39,356 nt of DNA from JAOUEE01 sp051011595 (GTDB lineage: Bacteria > Actinomycetota > Acidimicrobiia > Acidimicrobiales > SHLQ01), in assembly GCA_051011595.1 (NCBI GenBank), contig JBPCTQ010000382.1:1-39356 (forward strand). The letters are read 5' to 3'. Positions 1 through 7,012 of this stretch are shown piece after piece; positions within the stretch are counted from its first letter, which is position 1, and each line of letters opens with the position of its first letter. Under the pieces are notes generated by a model. The model was not told the DNA's origin. It did not search any database and saw only the letters and a list, made by a program, of their open reading frames with translations. The translations under genes were made by a program, and so were the position numbers.

Positions 1-285
1 GGCCGGGGTGGTCTGCGGTGGATCGACGACTGCGTCGGCGAACGACTGGTCGAGGTCGGCTACATATTCGAACGAGCAGCCTGGGGTCAGGGCCACGCCA
101 CTGAGGTCACCGGCGTGTTCGTCACCCTGGCCGAGAACCATTACGGCCTCGAGCAGCTGGGGGCCATCACACTCATCGGCAACGACGCATCGACCCGGGT
201 GCTGGAGAAGAACGGGTTCGTGTTCGAACGATGGGTGCACCCCGAGCTCGGGCCCCACAAGTTCTTGCGTCGCCGCCTGACGTGA
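1..285 (+). CDS. GNAT family N-acetyltransferase, C-terminal part
   Basis: The frame is open from base 1 and ends at TGA 283-285, so the 5' end lies outside the window; 94 residues are visible. They hold the acetyl-CoA binding motif A (GYIFERAAWGQGHATE, with the Q-G-x-A/G loop) and the later NDASTRVLEKNGFVFE motif typical of RimJ/RimL-like GNAT proteins. These transfer an acetyl group from acetyl-CoA to an amine, often a protein N-terminus or a small molecule. The substrate cannot be told from this fragment. It converges on the hydrolase gene at 304-1041 with an 18-bp gap. Confidence 0.85.
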   Translation, partial: GRGGLRWIDDCVGERLVEVGYIFERAAWGQGHATEVTGVFVTLAENHYGLEQLGAITLIGNDASTRVLEKNGFVFERWVHPELGPHKFLRRRLT

Positions 286-303
286 TCGGGCGGCCGTCAC
301 CCA

Positions 304-1041
304 TCAGTTCGCCAACGCACCCCAGAACGGCTCGATGGCGGCCGCCGCCCCGGCCGGATCGCCGAGCATCCACCAGTGGCCCTGGTCGGCGAGCTGGGCT
401 CGGTCGGCACCGAGTTTGCTCGCCATTCGATCGGTGTTCTCCTCGGACCGAAAGGCGTCGACCAGCGCCTCGATTATGAGCGTGGGAACGCTGATCGAAT
501 CGACGCACGTTCCCCACTCGCGGCCGATCTCGGTGGCCGATCGATACAGCGGGAGAATGGCGTCGGCCATGGTTCGGTCGATCGGTGCCGCCAGGTCGGT
601 GGCCGCGGACTCGGGCACACCCGACCCCAGCAACATGGCGGCTCGATCGTCGACCGACCCACCCACGAAGCCGTCCATGAAAGCCTCGCCGTCGCCGGGT
701 GTCTGCCACAGCCGAGCCAGGTCGTGCCACTGGAAGTCGGCATCGACGTACCCGCCGTCGGTGACCCAGGACCGCACGTTGGCCGGTCGGTCGGCCAGCA
801 CCCGCACGGCCAGGAACGCACCCCAGTCGTGGGTGACCAGGTCGACGGGCGCGTCGATGGCCGCCAACTCGTCACCCAACCAAGTGGCGTAGTCGTGCAT
901 CGAGGCTCCGAACCCGTCCGGCGTGGCACAGCCGAAACCGGGCAGTTGCAGCGCCACGGCGTCGTCTTGCCGGAGGGCCGCGATGAGGGGGCTCCAGATC
1001 GCCGACGTTTCCGGAACCCCGTGGACGAAGACAGCAACCAT
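304..1041 (-). CDS. Alpha/beta hydrolase, haloalkane dehalogenase/epoxide hydrolase type
   Basis: A 245-residue alpha/beta-fold hydrolase. HGVPE near residue 7 is the oxyanion-hole segment. The nucleophile elbow reads THDWGAF, which makes Asp72 the nucleophile, as in haloalkane dehalogenases and epoxide hydrolases rather than Ser esterases. The catalytic His is His222 in DQGHWW. A short cap region follows the nucleophile strand (FQWHDLARLW). The likely chemistry is hydrolysis through an aspartyl-ester intermediate; the substrate is unknown. The start at 1041 is supported by TAGGGT (1053-1048, minus strand) lying 6 nt upstream, which predicts a leaderless mRNA. Confidence 0.85.
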   Translation of the reverse strand: MVAVFVHGVPETSAIWSPLIAALRQDDAVALQLPGFGCATPDGFGASMHDYATWLGDELAAIDAPVDLVTHDWGAFLAVRVLADRPANVRSWVTDGGYVDADFQWHDLARLWQTPGDGEAFMDGFVGGSVDDRAAMLLGSGVPESAATDLAAPIDRTMADAILPLYRSATEIGREWGTCVDSISVPTLIIEALVDAFRSEENTDRMASKLGADRAQLADQGHWWMLGDPAGAAAAIEPFWGALAN

Positions 1042-1047
1042 GAGCGC

Positions 1048-1053
1048 ACCCTA
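1048..1053 (-). promoter_or_regulatory. -10 element of the 1041 hydrolase gene
   Basis: Minus-strand TAGGGT ends 6 nt before the ATG at 1041. This TANNNT-plus-6/7-nt geometry recurs across the window and predicts transcription starting at the start codon. Inferred from sequence only. Confidence 0.5.
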
Positions 1054-1105
1054 GCCACCGCCCGCCGGCCGACGGAATGGCCATGGCCCTCGATACGACT
1101 CGTCG

Positions 1106-1111
1106 TACCAT
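1106..1111 (+). promoter_or_regulatory. -10 element of the VOC gene
   Basis: TACCAT ends 7 nt before the ATG at 1119. It favours 1119 as the true start over in-frame ATGs at 1077 and 1083. Confidence 0.5.
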
Positions 1112-1118
1112 CGTCACC

Positions 1119-1688
1119 ATGCAGTGGGCGATCGGCGACGTGGTGCTTCGCGTCGACCATGTCGCCTTCGGCTCCCCGGACATCGACGATGCCATCAACC
1201 GGTTGGCGTCGCTCGGTCTGAGCCACACGGCGGTGAGCGTGTCGAAGTGGACACAGTCGGACCACGATCACGAGGCTCGCAGCGTCAGCGTGGTGCTAGA
1301 CGACGGCTACCTCGACATCATCGAACTACCGGCCTCGTCGATCGGCGCCGGGGAACCTATCTTCCCGACCGGTGTGATCCTGGGATCGACGGATCTGCAC
1401 GCAACTCGCCGCCGGTTGATGACCGCCGGTGTGCGATGCGGCCGCCCGTACGGCATCGACCGCCACTTCGACCCCGACCACAGCCCGCAGCACTACACGG
1501 TGTTCGGGGTCGACGTCCGGCACTCGTCGGGGCTACCTCTCGGGGTCGACGTCCGGCACTCGTCGGGGCTACCTCTCGGGGTCATCGAGACAACCTCGAC
1601 GGCACCAATGGCCATCACCGTCGACCACGGTGACGGACCCTCGACGCTGGCCGCGGCAGCGCGGCAACTGGGAGTCGACCTGGAATGA
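1119..1688 (+). CDS. Glyoxalase-like (VOC) protein with internal duplication
   Basis: A 189-residue protein in the vicinal oxygen chelate fold. The N-terminal half (VLRVDHVAFGSPDIDDAINRL, then a YLDIIELP strand) resembles the glyoxalase-like domain family PF13468. Members bind a metal and act on small molecules; no specific reaction can be assigned. The start at 1119 is chosen because TACCAT lies 7 nt upstream; ATGs at 1077 and 1083 are in frame but would sit upstream of or across that promoter. Residues GVDVRHSSGLPL occur twice in tandem, encoded by an exact 36-bp duplication in the second half, which would insert 12 residues near a strand-loop. Whether the fold tolerates this is unclear. 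Confidence 0.75.
   Translation: MQWAIGDVVLRVDHVAFGSPDIDDAINRLASLGLSHTAVSVSKWTQSDHDHEARSVSVVLDDGYLDIIELPASSIGAGEPIFPTGVILGSTDLHATRRRLMTAGVRCGRPYGIDRHFDPDHSPQHYTVFGVDVRHSSGLPLGVDVRHSSGLPLGVIETTSTAPMAITVDHGDGPSTLAAAARQLGVDLE
1504..1583 (+). repeat. Exact 36-bp tandem duplication inside a gene
   Basis: Bases 1504-1547 repeat without mismatch at 1540-1583, giving 80 bp with a period of 36 bp (about 2.2 copies). The period is a multiple of three, so the reading frame is kept and 12 residues are duplicated. The absence of any difference between copies suggests a recent slippage or duplication event. Confidence 0.9.
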
Positions 1689-1703
1689 GACCGGGCGTAC
1701 TCC

Positions 1704-2954
1704 TCAGGTCGGTGACGCAGGTGCCGTCGACGACCGAACGGCATCACCACGGGCGGGATCGGGATCGGCCCCCCGCAGGAACAGCATGGCCACCCCCAGA
1801 TACAGCACGTACCCCACCGCCATCGGGGTGACCGTGCCGTCGATCGACGCGTCGATCACTGCGGCCAGCGCCGAACCGCCGGCAATCGACACGAACCCCA
1901 TCACCGCCGACGCGGTGCCGGCCAGGTCGCCCATCGGCTCCAGACCGAGCGCGTAACACGTGGGGGTCAACAGAGTGGTGAAGCCGTTGGCCAGGGCGAT
2001 GAGCACCATCCAGACCGCGAACGGCGGCACCCCATCGGTCAACAGCGCCGCCACCAACAGGATCACACTGAACCCCAGGGCCAGCCCGGCCGACCCCACC
2101 GCCACCAAGTGCGCACCGTGGCGGTCGATGAACCGATTCACCGAGAAGAAGAACAGGGCCATCATGAACGCGGCGGCTCCGAACCACAGGGCGAACTGAT
2201 CTCCCCGTCCGTAGATCTCGGAGATGATCGGCTGCGAGCTGCCGAGGAACACCATGAAGGCGCCGAACCCGAAGGTGAGGGTCAACGTGTAGCGGCGAGT
2301 CGACCGGGTGCGAAACACCTCCCGGAATCCCTGCGCCGTGGCCCGTACATCGATGCTGCGGCGCAGCTCGGGATCGAGGGTCTCACCGAACCAGCGGCTC
2401 CACACCACCAACACCGCAGCCAGGATGAGGGCCACACCGAAGACCCACTCCCAGGAGCCGACCCGGAGGATGGCTTCGCCGAGGATGGGGGCCAGCACCG
2501 GACCCATGAGGAAGAAGCCCATCATCACCGAAATGATGCGGGCCATCTGATTGCCCTCGTACAGGTCGCGAGCGATCGCCGCTCGCAGCACTCCGGGGGC
2601 CGCCGCACCCAGCCCCCAGACGAACCGGCTCACGAACAGCACACCCAGGTTGGGAGCCACGATGGATCCGATAGCGCCGATGGAGTAGATGGCGATGCCG
2701 AGGTGCAGCGCGGGTTGTCGACCGAAACGGTCGGAAATCGGCCCGTACAGCAGCTGGCCCACCGCGGTGCCCACGAAGTAGAGGGTGATGATGAAGGTGA
2801 TCTGGTTGGATTCGGGCTCCAGGCCGAAGGCGGCCCGTAGTTCGTCGAAGGCCGGTAGTGACGCGTCGATCCCAAAGGCCAACAGCATCCCCATGAACGC
2901 CAGGTAGGCGATCACCGACGCCTCGGATCGACGACGGGTCGCGACGCTGCTCAT
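1704..2954 (-). CDS. MFS transporter, Bcr/CflA-like drug exporter
   Basis: A 416-residue major facilitator protein with about 12 hydrophobic segments. The first helix motif (FGIDASLPAF) and motif A between helices 2 and 3 (GPISDRFGRQ) match the Bcr/CflA drug:H+ antiporter group (family-level knowledge). It would sit in the cytoplasmic membrane and export small hydrophobic compounds by proton antiport; the true substrate is unknown. The C-terminal 20 residues are polar and rich in Asp/Ala/Ser, so cytoplasmic. It converges on the VOC gene with a 15-bp gap. Confidence 0.85.
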   Translation of the reverse strand: MSSVATRRRSEASVIAYLAFMGMLLAFGIDASLPAFDELRAAFGLEPESNQITFIITLYFVGTAVGQLLYGPISDRFGRQPALHLGIAIYSIGAIGSIVAPNLGVLFVSRFVWGLGAAAPGVLRAAIARDLYEGNQMARIISVMMGFFLMGPVLAPILGEAILRVGSWEWVFGVALILAAVLVVWSRWFGETLDPELRRSIDVRATAQGFREVFRTRSTRRYTLTLTFGFGAFMVFLGSSQPIISEIYGRGDQFALWFGAAAFMMALFFFSVNRFIDRHGAHLVAVGSAGLALGFSVILLVAALLTDGVPPFAVWMVLIALANGFTTLLTPTCYALGLEPMGDLAGTASAVMGFVSIAGGSALAAVIDASIDGTVTPMAVGYVLYLGVAMLFLRGADPDPARGDAVRSSTAPASPT

Positions 2955-3020
2955 CGACCACCATTCGGGACCGGCATCGGGCCAACGTACTGGCCGGGAC
3001 GACCAACCCCGCCGCTCGTT

Positions 3021-3650
3021 TCAGCGCAGCTGCCAGAAGAGCGACACCAGGCCGACTCCGGTGAGCAGACCCTGGAGGTGTTCGACCGGGGCCGGCCGGA
3101 ACTCGGGATCGAGCCGGCCCTGGTACCAACGCCGCGACAGCGCCCACATGGCACCGATCGGTGCGACCGCACCTCCGGGCGGAGCGTTCTCCTCCGACCG
3201 GAGGAAGGTGATGGTTCGTCAAGTCTCGACGATGTCGTCCCACCACCGTCGGGCGGGCACCGCGAAGTGCACATACCCACCCGTTTCCGACAGCTGTCCA
3301 TCAACAATCGACAGACCGACCGGCTCGCCCGTGTCGGTCCAGCGGGCGTCGATCTGGGCATCGATCCCCAGGGTGATCGGAACGGCCAGGGCATCCCATG
3401 CGCAGTTGGCCCACCACGAGCGATCGCCGGACACCACACGGTGGTCGGTCTCCACCGCCGAGAAGGGCAACGCCATGCGAACCTCACCCGCATCGTCGAG
3501 CACCAGGGCATGGTCACGATGGAGATCGGCCAGCAGCTCGGCGGCCAACTCGGGGTCACCGACCCAACCCTCGATCTCGGCCCGCGTCGGACCACGGCCA
3601 GCCGACGAGAAGAAGCCGTAGACCTCTCCGCGCAGCTGCCATTGATCCAT
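3021..3650 (-). CDS. MerB-like (alkylmercury lyase family) protein with in-frame TGA, candidate selenoprotein
   Basis: Read from ATG 3650 the frame meets TGA at 3221-3219 (codon 144) and then stays open for 65 codons to TGA 3023-3021: 209 residues if the TGA is decoded, against 212 for classical MerB. Before the TGA, SWWANCAWDAL gives Cys83 and Asp86, matching MerB Cys96/Asp99. The TGA follows RRWWDDIVET and precedes RTITFLRSEEN, matching the MerB segment that holds Cys159 (spacing 61 versus 63). The tail (MWALSRRWYQGRLDPEFRP, ending LFWQLR) is also characteristic of the family. Family role: protonolysis of the C-Hg bond in organomercurials; the actual substrate here is unknown. Start 3650 is supported by AACACT 6 nt upstream; ATGs at 3668 and 3680 are alternatives. 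No merA, merR or merT is nearby. A nonsense mutation is the main alternative. Confidence 0.75.
3189..3206 (-). promoter_or_regulatory. Candidate bacterial SECIS hairpin
   Basis: On the minus strand TTCCTCC-GGTC-GGAGGAG forms six Watson-Crick pairs plus a basal T-G pair, closing a four-base loop that begins GG. It starts 13 nt and the loop 20 nt after the TGA at 3221-3219, inside the window known for bacterial SECIS elements (loop guanine about 16-37 nt from UGA). Caution: it overlaps codons for F-L-R-S-E-E, a conserved run in the family, so part of the pairing could be forced by protein sequence. Confidence 0.5.
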
Positions 3651-3656
3651 GTGACC

Positions 3657-3662
3657 AGTGTT
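3657..3662 (-). promoter_or_regulatory. -10 element of the MerB-like gene
   Basis: Minus-strand AACACT ends 6 nt before ATG 3650. The same hexamer with the same 6-nt spacing precedes the cupin gene at 29088, which supports the call despite A at the first position. Confidence 0.4.
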
Positions 3663-3691
3663 GCTCATGGGCCGGGCCACAACCGTCGACC

Positions 3692-3697
3692 TAGGCT
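3692..3697 (+). promoter_or_regulatory. -10 element of the LLM oxidoreductase gene
   Basis: TAGGCT ends 6 nt before ATG 3704, predicting a leaderless transcript. It lies in the 53-bp space shared with the divergent MerB-like gene. Confidence 0.5.
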
Positions 3698-3703
3698 CCG
3701 CCG

Positions 3704-4627
3704 ATGAGCACCTTCGATGTCCCCATCGGCTGGGCCGGCGGAACCGCCCTCACCAACATCGACCAGGTCCGGGCCGAGGCGACGTATGCGGTGGAGGCCG
3801 GCTTCGACTCGTTCTGGGTCTCGCAGATCTTCGGCGTCGACCCCATCGTGGCCCTGGCGTCGGTAGCCACCATCGTGGAGCCCCTGGCCGAGGTCGGCAC
3901 CTCGGTGGTTCCGCTGTATGGCCGCCACCTGCTGGCTCTGGCGTCCCAGGCCCGCACCGCCCAGGCCGTCCTCGGCGGTCGCTTCACCCTGGGCATCGGA
4001 CCCTCCCACGCCATGGTCGTGGAGGGGTTCTTCGGTGAGTCCTACGACCGCCCGTTCAGCCACAGTGCCGAATTCATCGCCGCCATCAACCCGTTGTTGC
4101 GCGGCGAACCCACCGACCTCGAAGGCCGAGAGCTCACCGCCAAGGGGTGGCTCACCATCGACGCCGACCCGGTGCCGGTGTTGCTGGCCGCGCTGGGCCC
4201 TCGCATGCTCGAGCTGGCCGGCGCCCACACGCTGGGCACCACCCTGGGCCCCGGCTTGGGGCCCAAGACCATCGCCAACCACATCGCCCCCACCATCAAC
4301 GCGGCGGCCGACCCCGGTGGTCCCCCACCGCGCGTGCAGGCCCTGGTCGCGGTGTGCATCACCGATGACCCGGCGGCGGCGATCGAGCACAGCCGCTCGA
4401 TCAACACCATGTACGCCCAGCTCCCCGCCTACCGGGCCATGCTCGATCGCGAGGGTCTCGATTCACCGGCCGACCTGCTGGTGGCCGGTTCGATCGACGA
4501 CATCGTGACCGGGATCAACCTGTACATCGAGGCCGGCGCCACCGACATCCGCCTGGGGATCGGGGCACCCGACCACGAGATCTACCAGCAGACCCGCACC
4601 GAGATCGCCGCCCTACTGGGATCGTGA
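3704..4627 (+). CDS. LLM class F420-dependent oxidoreductase
   Basis: A 307-residue luciferase-like monooxygenase family protein with the TIM-barrel pattern of F420-dependent actinobacterial members: early EATYAVEAGFDSFWVSQIFG strand-helix unit, GRFTLGIGPSH around residues 88-98, and the VLLAALGPRMLELAGAHTLG segment at the phosphate/cofactor side. Such enzymes transfer hydride to or from coenzyme F420 on diverse substrates; no substrate can be named. The final stretch (DIRLGIGAPDHEIYQQTRTEIAALL) is the usual C-terminal helix. It is transcribed divergently from the MerB-like gene and converges on the Rieske oxygenase with only 2 bp between stops. Confidence 0.85.
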   Translation: MSTFDVPIGWAGGTALTNIDQVRAEATYAVEAGFDSFWVSQIFGVDPIVALASVATIVEPLAEVGTSVVPLYGRHLLALASQARTAQAVLGGRFTLGIGPSHAMVVEGFFGESYDRPFSHSAEFIAAINPLLRGEPTDLEGRELTAKGWLTIDADPVPVLLAALGPRMLELAGAHTLGTTLGPGLGPKTIANHIAPTINAAADPGGPPPRVQALVAVCITDDPAAAIEHSRSINTMYAQLPAYRAMLDREGLDSPADLLVAGSIDDIVTGINLYIEAGATDIRLGIGAPDHEIYQQTRTEIAALLGS

Positions 4628-4629
4628 GC

Positions 4630-5838
4630 TCAGCCCGGTGGTCGGATCGGTGACGCCGTGTCGTCGAGCAGGGGAAGGGCGTCCATACCGAGCATCGACC
4701 GGTAGGTGTTGTGGTAGTGGTGCAGCGCCGGTTCGTTCCGACCGAAGACCACGTGCGATATCCGCCCGGATTCGGCGGTGCGCTGCTGGCTCGCGCTCAT
4801 GGCGTAGTCCTCGTCGCGTATGACTCTGGCGAACATCTGGGCCACCGATCTCTGCTCCTCGACGCCCGGCCCATCGACCCGGTCCGAGGCCCCCTCACGC
4901 CGGTAGAAGCTGATGCGGCTCACGTGGCGACCGGGCTCGCCGGGAACCGGGTAGGCCCGCACCAGATAGCAGCCTTCCCGGAATGGCATGAGCTGCACGT
5001 TCGGGAAGAACCAGTACACCGGCAGGCTGGCCTCGGTGATGTCCCACTCGTCCTCGGGTCGCAGCCGCATCTGGTCGATGTCGCGCCGGCACAGGATCAT
5101 GCGGTGGTGCGGCCCGAACGTGTCGTAGCACTGCACATTGCCGTGGAACCCGAAGCTGAGCGTGTCCTTGTGGAGCGTGGAGAAGTGGTAGGTCTCGCCG
5201 AAGGTGTCCATGGCCAGCTTCCAGTTGCACGCCACCTCGTAGTGATCGCGGTCGAGGAAGTGCAGATCGGCGAAGTCCCAGTGGGCCAGCTCGTCGGCCA
5301 ACTCCGGGCCCAGGAGTGCATCGACGTCGATGGTGCCTTCGGGGTCGGGGTGGACGAAGAGCAGCCCGTTCCATTCCACCGACGGCAGCGCCACCAGACC
5401 GTGACACTCCTTGTCGACCGACCCGAAGTGGTCGTCCTTCGGAAGCCCCACCAAGCTGCCCTCACTGCTGTAGGTCCAGTTGTGGAACGGGCAGGCGAAT
5501 CGTTGGGCCTCACCCCGTTCACGGCTTTCGACCGTGGCCCCTCGATGGCGACACGCGTTGACCATGGCATGGAACCGACCGTCGCCGTCACGGGTGGCCA
5601 GGATCGGCACACCCAGATCGTCGACGGTGAGGAAGGTTCCCGGCCCCGGGAGGTCGGCCGACAATCCGATGAGCTGGGGATGGGAGCCGAAGAAGTGTGT
5701 CCACTCGCGTTCGGCCAGATCCGGGTTGCGGTAGACGTCGGTGGGGTTCTGGCGTAAGCCACCGGCGTCCACGTTGGTGCCGGCGTCGATGTGGGCACAC
5801 AGCTCTTTGATCAATCGGATCTGCTCAGCGCGCTGCAC
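4630..5838 (-). CDS. Aromatic ring-hydroxylating dioxygenase, large (alpha) subunit type
   Basis: A 402-residue Rieske non-heme iron oxygenase. The N-terminal Rieske domain has the [2Fe-2S] ligands C96-x-H98 and C116-x-x-H119 (NACRHRG and ACPFHNW). The catalytic domain shows NWKLAMDTFGETYHFSTLH with mononuclear iron ligands His218 and His223 and the bridging Asp211. Electrons normally come from a ferredoxin and a reductase, neither of which is encoded nearby, so partners must be elsewhere. The length is slightly short of classical alpha subunits (about 430-450). Substrate unknown. The start at 5838 is GTG; no better start with an ordinary ribosome site was found. Confidence 0.85.
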   Translation of the reverse strand: MQRAEQIRLIKELCAHIDAGTNVDAGGLRQNPTDVYRNPDLAEREWTHFFGSHPQLIGLSADLPGPGTFLTVDDLGVPILATRDGDGRFHAMVNACRHRGATVESRERGEAQRFACPFHNWTYSSEGSLVGLPKDDHFGSVDKECHGLVALPSVEWNGLLFVHPDPEGTIDVDALLGPELADELAHWDFADLHFLDRDHYEVACNWKLAMDTFGETYHFSTLHKDTLSFGFHGNVQCYDTFGPHHRMILCRRDIDQMRLRPEDEWDITEASLPVYWFFPNVQLMPFREGCYLVRAYPVPGEPGRHVSRISFYRREGASDRVDGPGVEEQRSVAQMFARVIRDEDYAMSASQQRTAESGRISHVVFGRNEPALHHYHNTYRSMLGMDALPLLDDTASPIRPPG

Positions 5839-5943
5839 CGGGACCTACCTGTACTCGACGGGTGCGAAGCATCAGTTTGGCGCCCGGCGGCGCCGAGAAC
5901 GAATAGTGGCGATGCCGACGACGGCCCGGCCGACCCGGAGCAG

Positions 5944-5966
5944 TAGGGTCGGCTCCCGACCAAGGA
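5944..5966 (+). promoter_or_regulatory. Promoter -10 and ribosome binding site of the acidic repeat gene
   Basis: TAGGGT at 5944-5949 is followed by AAGGAG at 5962-5966 region (bases CAAGGAGCAA 5961-5970) and ATG at 5973. Unlike most genes here, this one appears to have a short leader with a strong ribosome site. Confidence 0.5.
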
Positions 5967-5972
5967 GCAACG

Positions 5973-6338
5973 ATGAGCGACGACGGCGACAACACCGAAG
6001 AAGAACCCGAGATCGAGGTCGCTCTGGTCGACATCGACGGCGACGGCACCGTCGACGCGGTGGTCACCACGGTCACCGAATCGGTCGACATCGACGGTGA
6101 CGGTCAAGCCGACATCGTTTCGGTGACCGAAGTGGTCGAGGTCGATCTCGACGGCGACGGTGTGCCCGACGTGCGCACCACCACCCAGACCGTGGGATCC
6201 GATGTCGACGGTGACGGCATCCCCGATGTGGTGGAGGTCGTCGAGGGTGACGCCACCATTCTGGCCGGATCAGCCGCGGCCATCGCCGAAGCTGAAGCCG
6301 AAGCGGCGGAGTCCACCGAGGAAGAACCCCCGGCCTGA
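5973..6338 (+). CDS. Small acidic protein with four DxDGDG calcium-loop repeats
   Basis: A 121-residue, strongly acidic protein without signal peptide or membrane segment. Four copies of a motif D-[ILV]-D-G-D-G-x-x-D (near residues 24, 42, 60 and 78, period about 18) are linked by Val/Thr/Glu-rich strands such as VVTTVTESV. DxDGDG loops are known calcium ligands in EF-hand, dockerin and thrombospondin type 3 repeats. The C-terminus is an Ala/Glu-rich helix ending in EEEPPA. Calcium binding is inferred from the loops; the physiological role is unknown. It has a strong AAGGAG ribosome site and a TAGGGT promoter element. It is a stand-alone gene between a Rieske oxygenase and a mycothiol isomerase-like gene. 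Confidence 0.8.
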   Translation: MSDDGDNTEEEPEIEVALVDIDGDGTVDAVVTTVTESVDIDGDGQADIVSVTEVVEVDLDGDGVPDVRTTTQTVGSDVDGDGIPDVVEVVEGDATILAGSAAAIAEAEAEAAESTEEEPPA

Positions 6339-6345
6339 CCTCCGC

Positions 6346-6963
6346 TCAGGAGAAGATCACCAGATCAGCCGGCTCCGCGCCGGTGATCCGGTAGTTCTGC
6401 CGGTCGGCCCCGCGGCCGGCACAGAGGCGCACGAACGTGGCTCGATCGGTGGACAGGGTCCCGACCGGTGGGCCCGGTCCGAACACGTGGGCCTCACCGT
6501 CGATGTCGATCGTCAACGAGGCCGCACCCATCTGCTCGGAGCGCTCGAGGAGCAACGGAACAGCCAGATCGATGCCGTCGCTGCCGTAGGCGTCGGGTTG
6601 GCCGAGGGCGTCGCGAATGTCGCCCCCATGCACCCATTCGCCCAACCCCAATCCGTCGGCCAGACCATCGGCTCGATCGATGATCGCAGCGGCCTTCGGG
6701 TAGGCGTCGAAGAGTTCGTCGAGCACGCGGTCGAGCGGCCAGCCGGCCCGTTCGTCGACGTCGCGCTGATTGGCCTCGGGCGTGAACACCATCTCATCGC
6801 CGGCGATCAGGTGGCCGAGGGCGGCGCCGCAGTGAGCCAACACATCACGAACCCGCCACCCGGCCAGTGCCGTGTCTCGGTCGAGGGCATCGGGGGGATA
6901 CCGATCGAGAACCACCGGCAGGGCGTCGGCCTCGACGACGAGCAATTCGGCGGCTGGTCGCAT
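6346..6963 (-). CDS. Mycothiol-dependent maleylpyruvate isomerase family protein
   Basis: A 205-residue protein of the MDMPI/DinB-like four-helix family. The N-terminal helix bundle carries GWRVRDVLAHCGAALGHLI with candidate metal ligand His44; the second conserved patch is GEWVHGGDIRDALG (His112, Asp115). The C-terminal part from about residue 140 is the small alpha/beta MDMPI-C domain. Family members use mycothiol as cofactor for isomerisation or conjugation reactions; the substrate is unknown. Start 6963 is fixed by minus-strand TACGGT lying 6 nt upstream. Its 3' end converges on the acidic repeat gene with 7 bp between. Confidence 0.8.
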   Translation of the reverse strand: MRPAAELLVVEADALPVVLDRYPPDALDRDTALAGWRVRDVLAHCGAALGHLIAGDEMVFTPEANQRDVDERAGWPLDRVLDELFDAYPKAAAIIDRADGLADGLGLGEWVHGGDIRDALGQPDAYGSDGIDLAVPLLLERSEQMGAASLTIDIDGEAHVFGPGPPVGTLSTDRATFVRLCAGRGADRQNYRITGAEPADLVIFS

Positions 6964-6969
6964 GGGGCA

Positions 6970-6975
6970 ACCGTA
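6970..6975 (-). promoter_or_regulatory. -10 element of the MDMPI-like gene
   Basis: Minus-strand TACGGT ends 6 nt before ATG 6963. It lies in a 49-bp divergent region with the amidohydrolase at 7013. Confidence 0.5.
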
Positions 6976-7012
6976 GCGAGCGTGGCGTCGAGCGGTGGAC
7001 AAGACTGACCAC

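Noticed and set aside
376..1221. Long open frames antisense to the hydrolase and to many other genes
   Set aside because: At this GC content antisense frames stay open by chance; their translations are Arg/Gly/Pro/His-rich, have no family features and oppose well-supported genes.
1504..1583. CRISPR-like repeat (36-bp unit)
   Set aside because: Copies are directly adjacent with no spacer and lie in frame inside a coding sequence.
2951..3595. 214-residue minus-strand frame overlapping the MerB-like gene
   Set aside because: It is in another frame, with Ser/Arg/Pro-rich sequence and no family match; the MerB-like frame explains the region.
3219..3680. A simple 153-residue protein ending at 3219, or a frameshifted pseudogene
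   Set aside because: No frameshift is needed: the same frame continues for 65 codons with family-specific sequence. A truncated protein would lack the second catalytic position and the whole C-terminal region. A plain nonsense mutation stays possible and is stated as the alternative.
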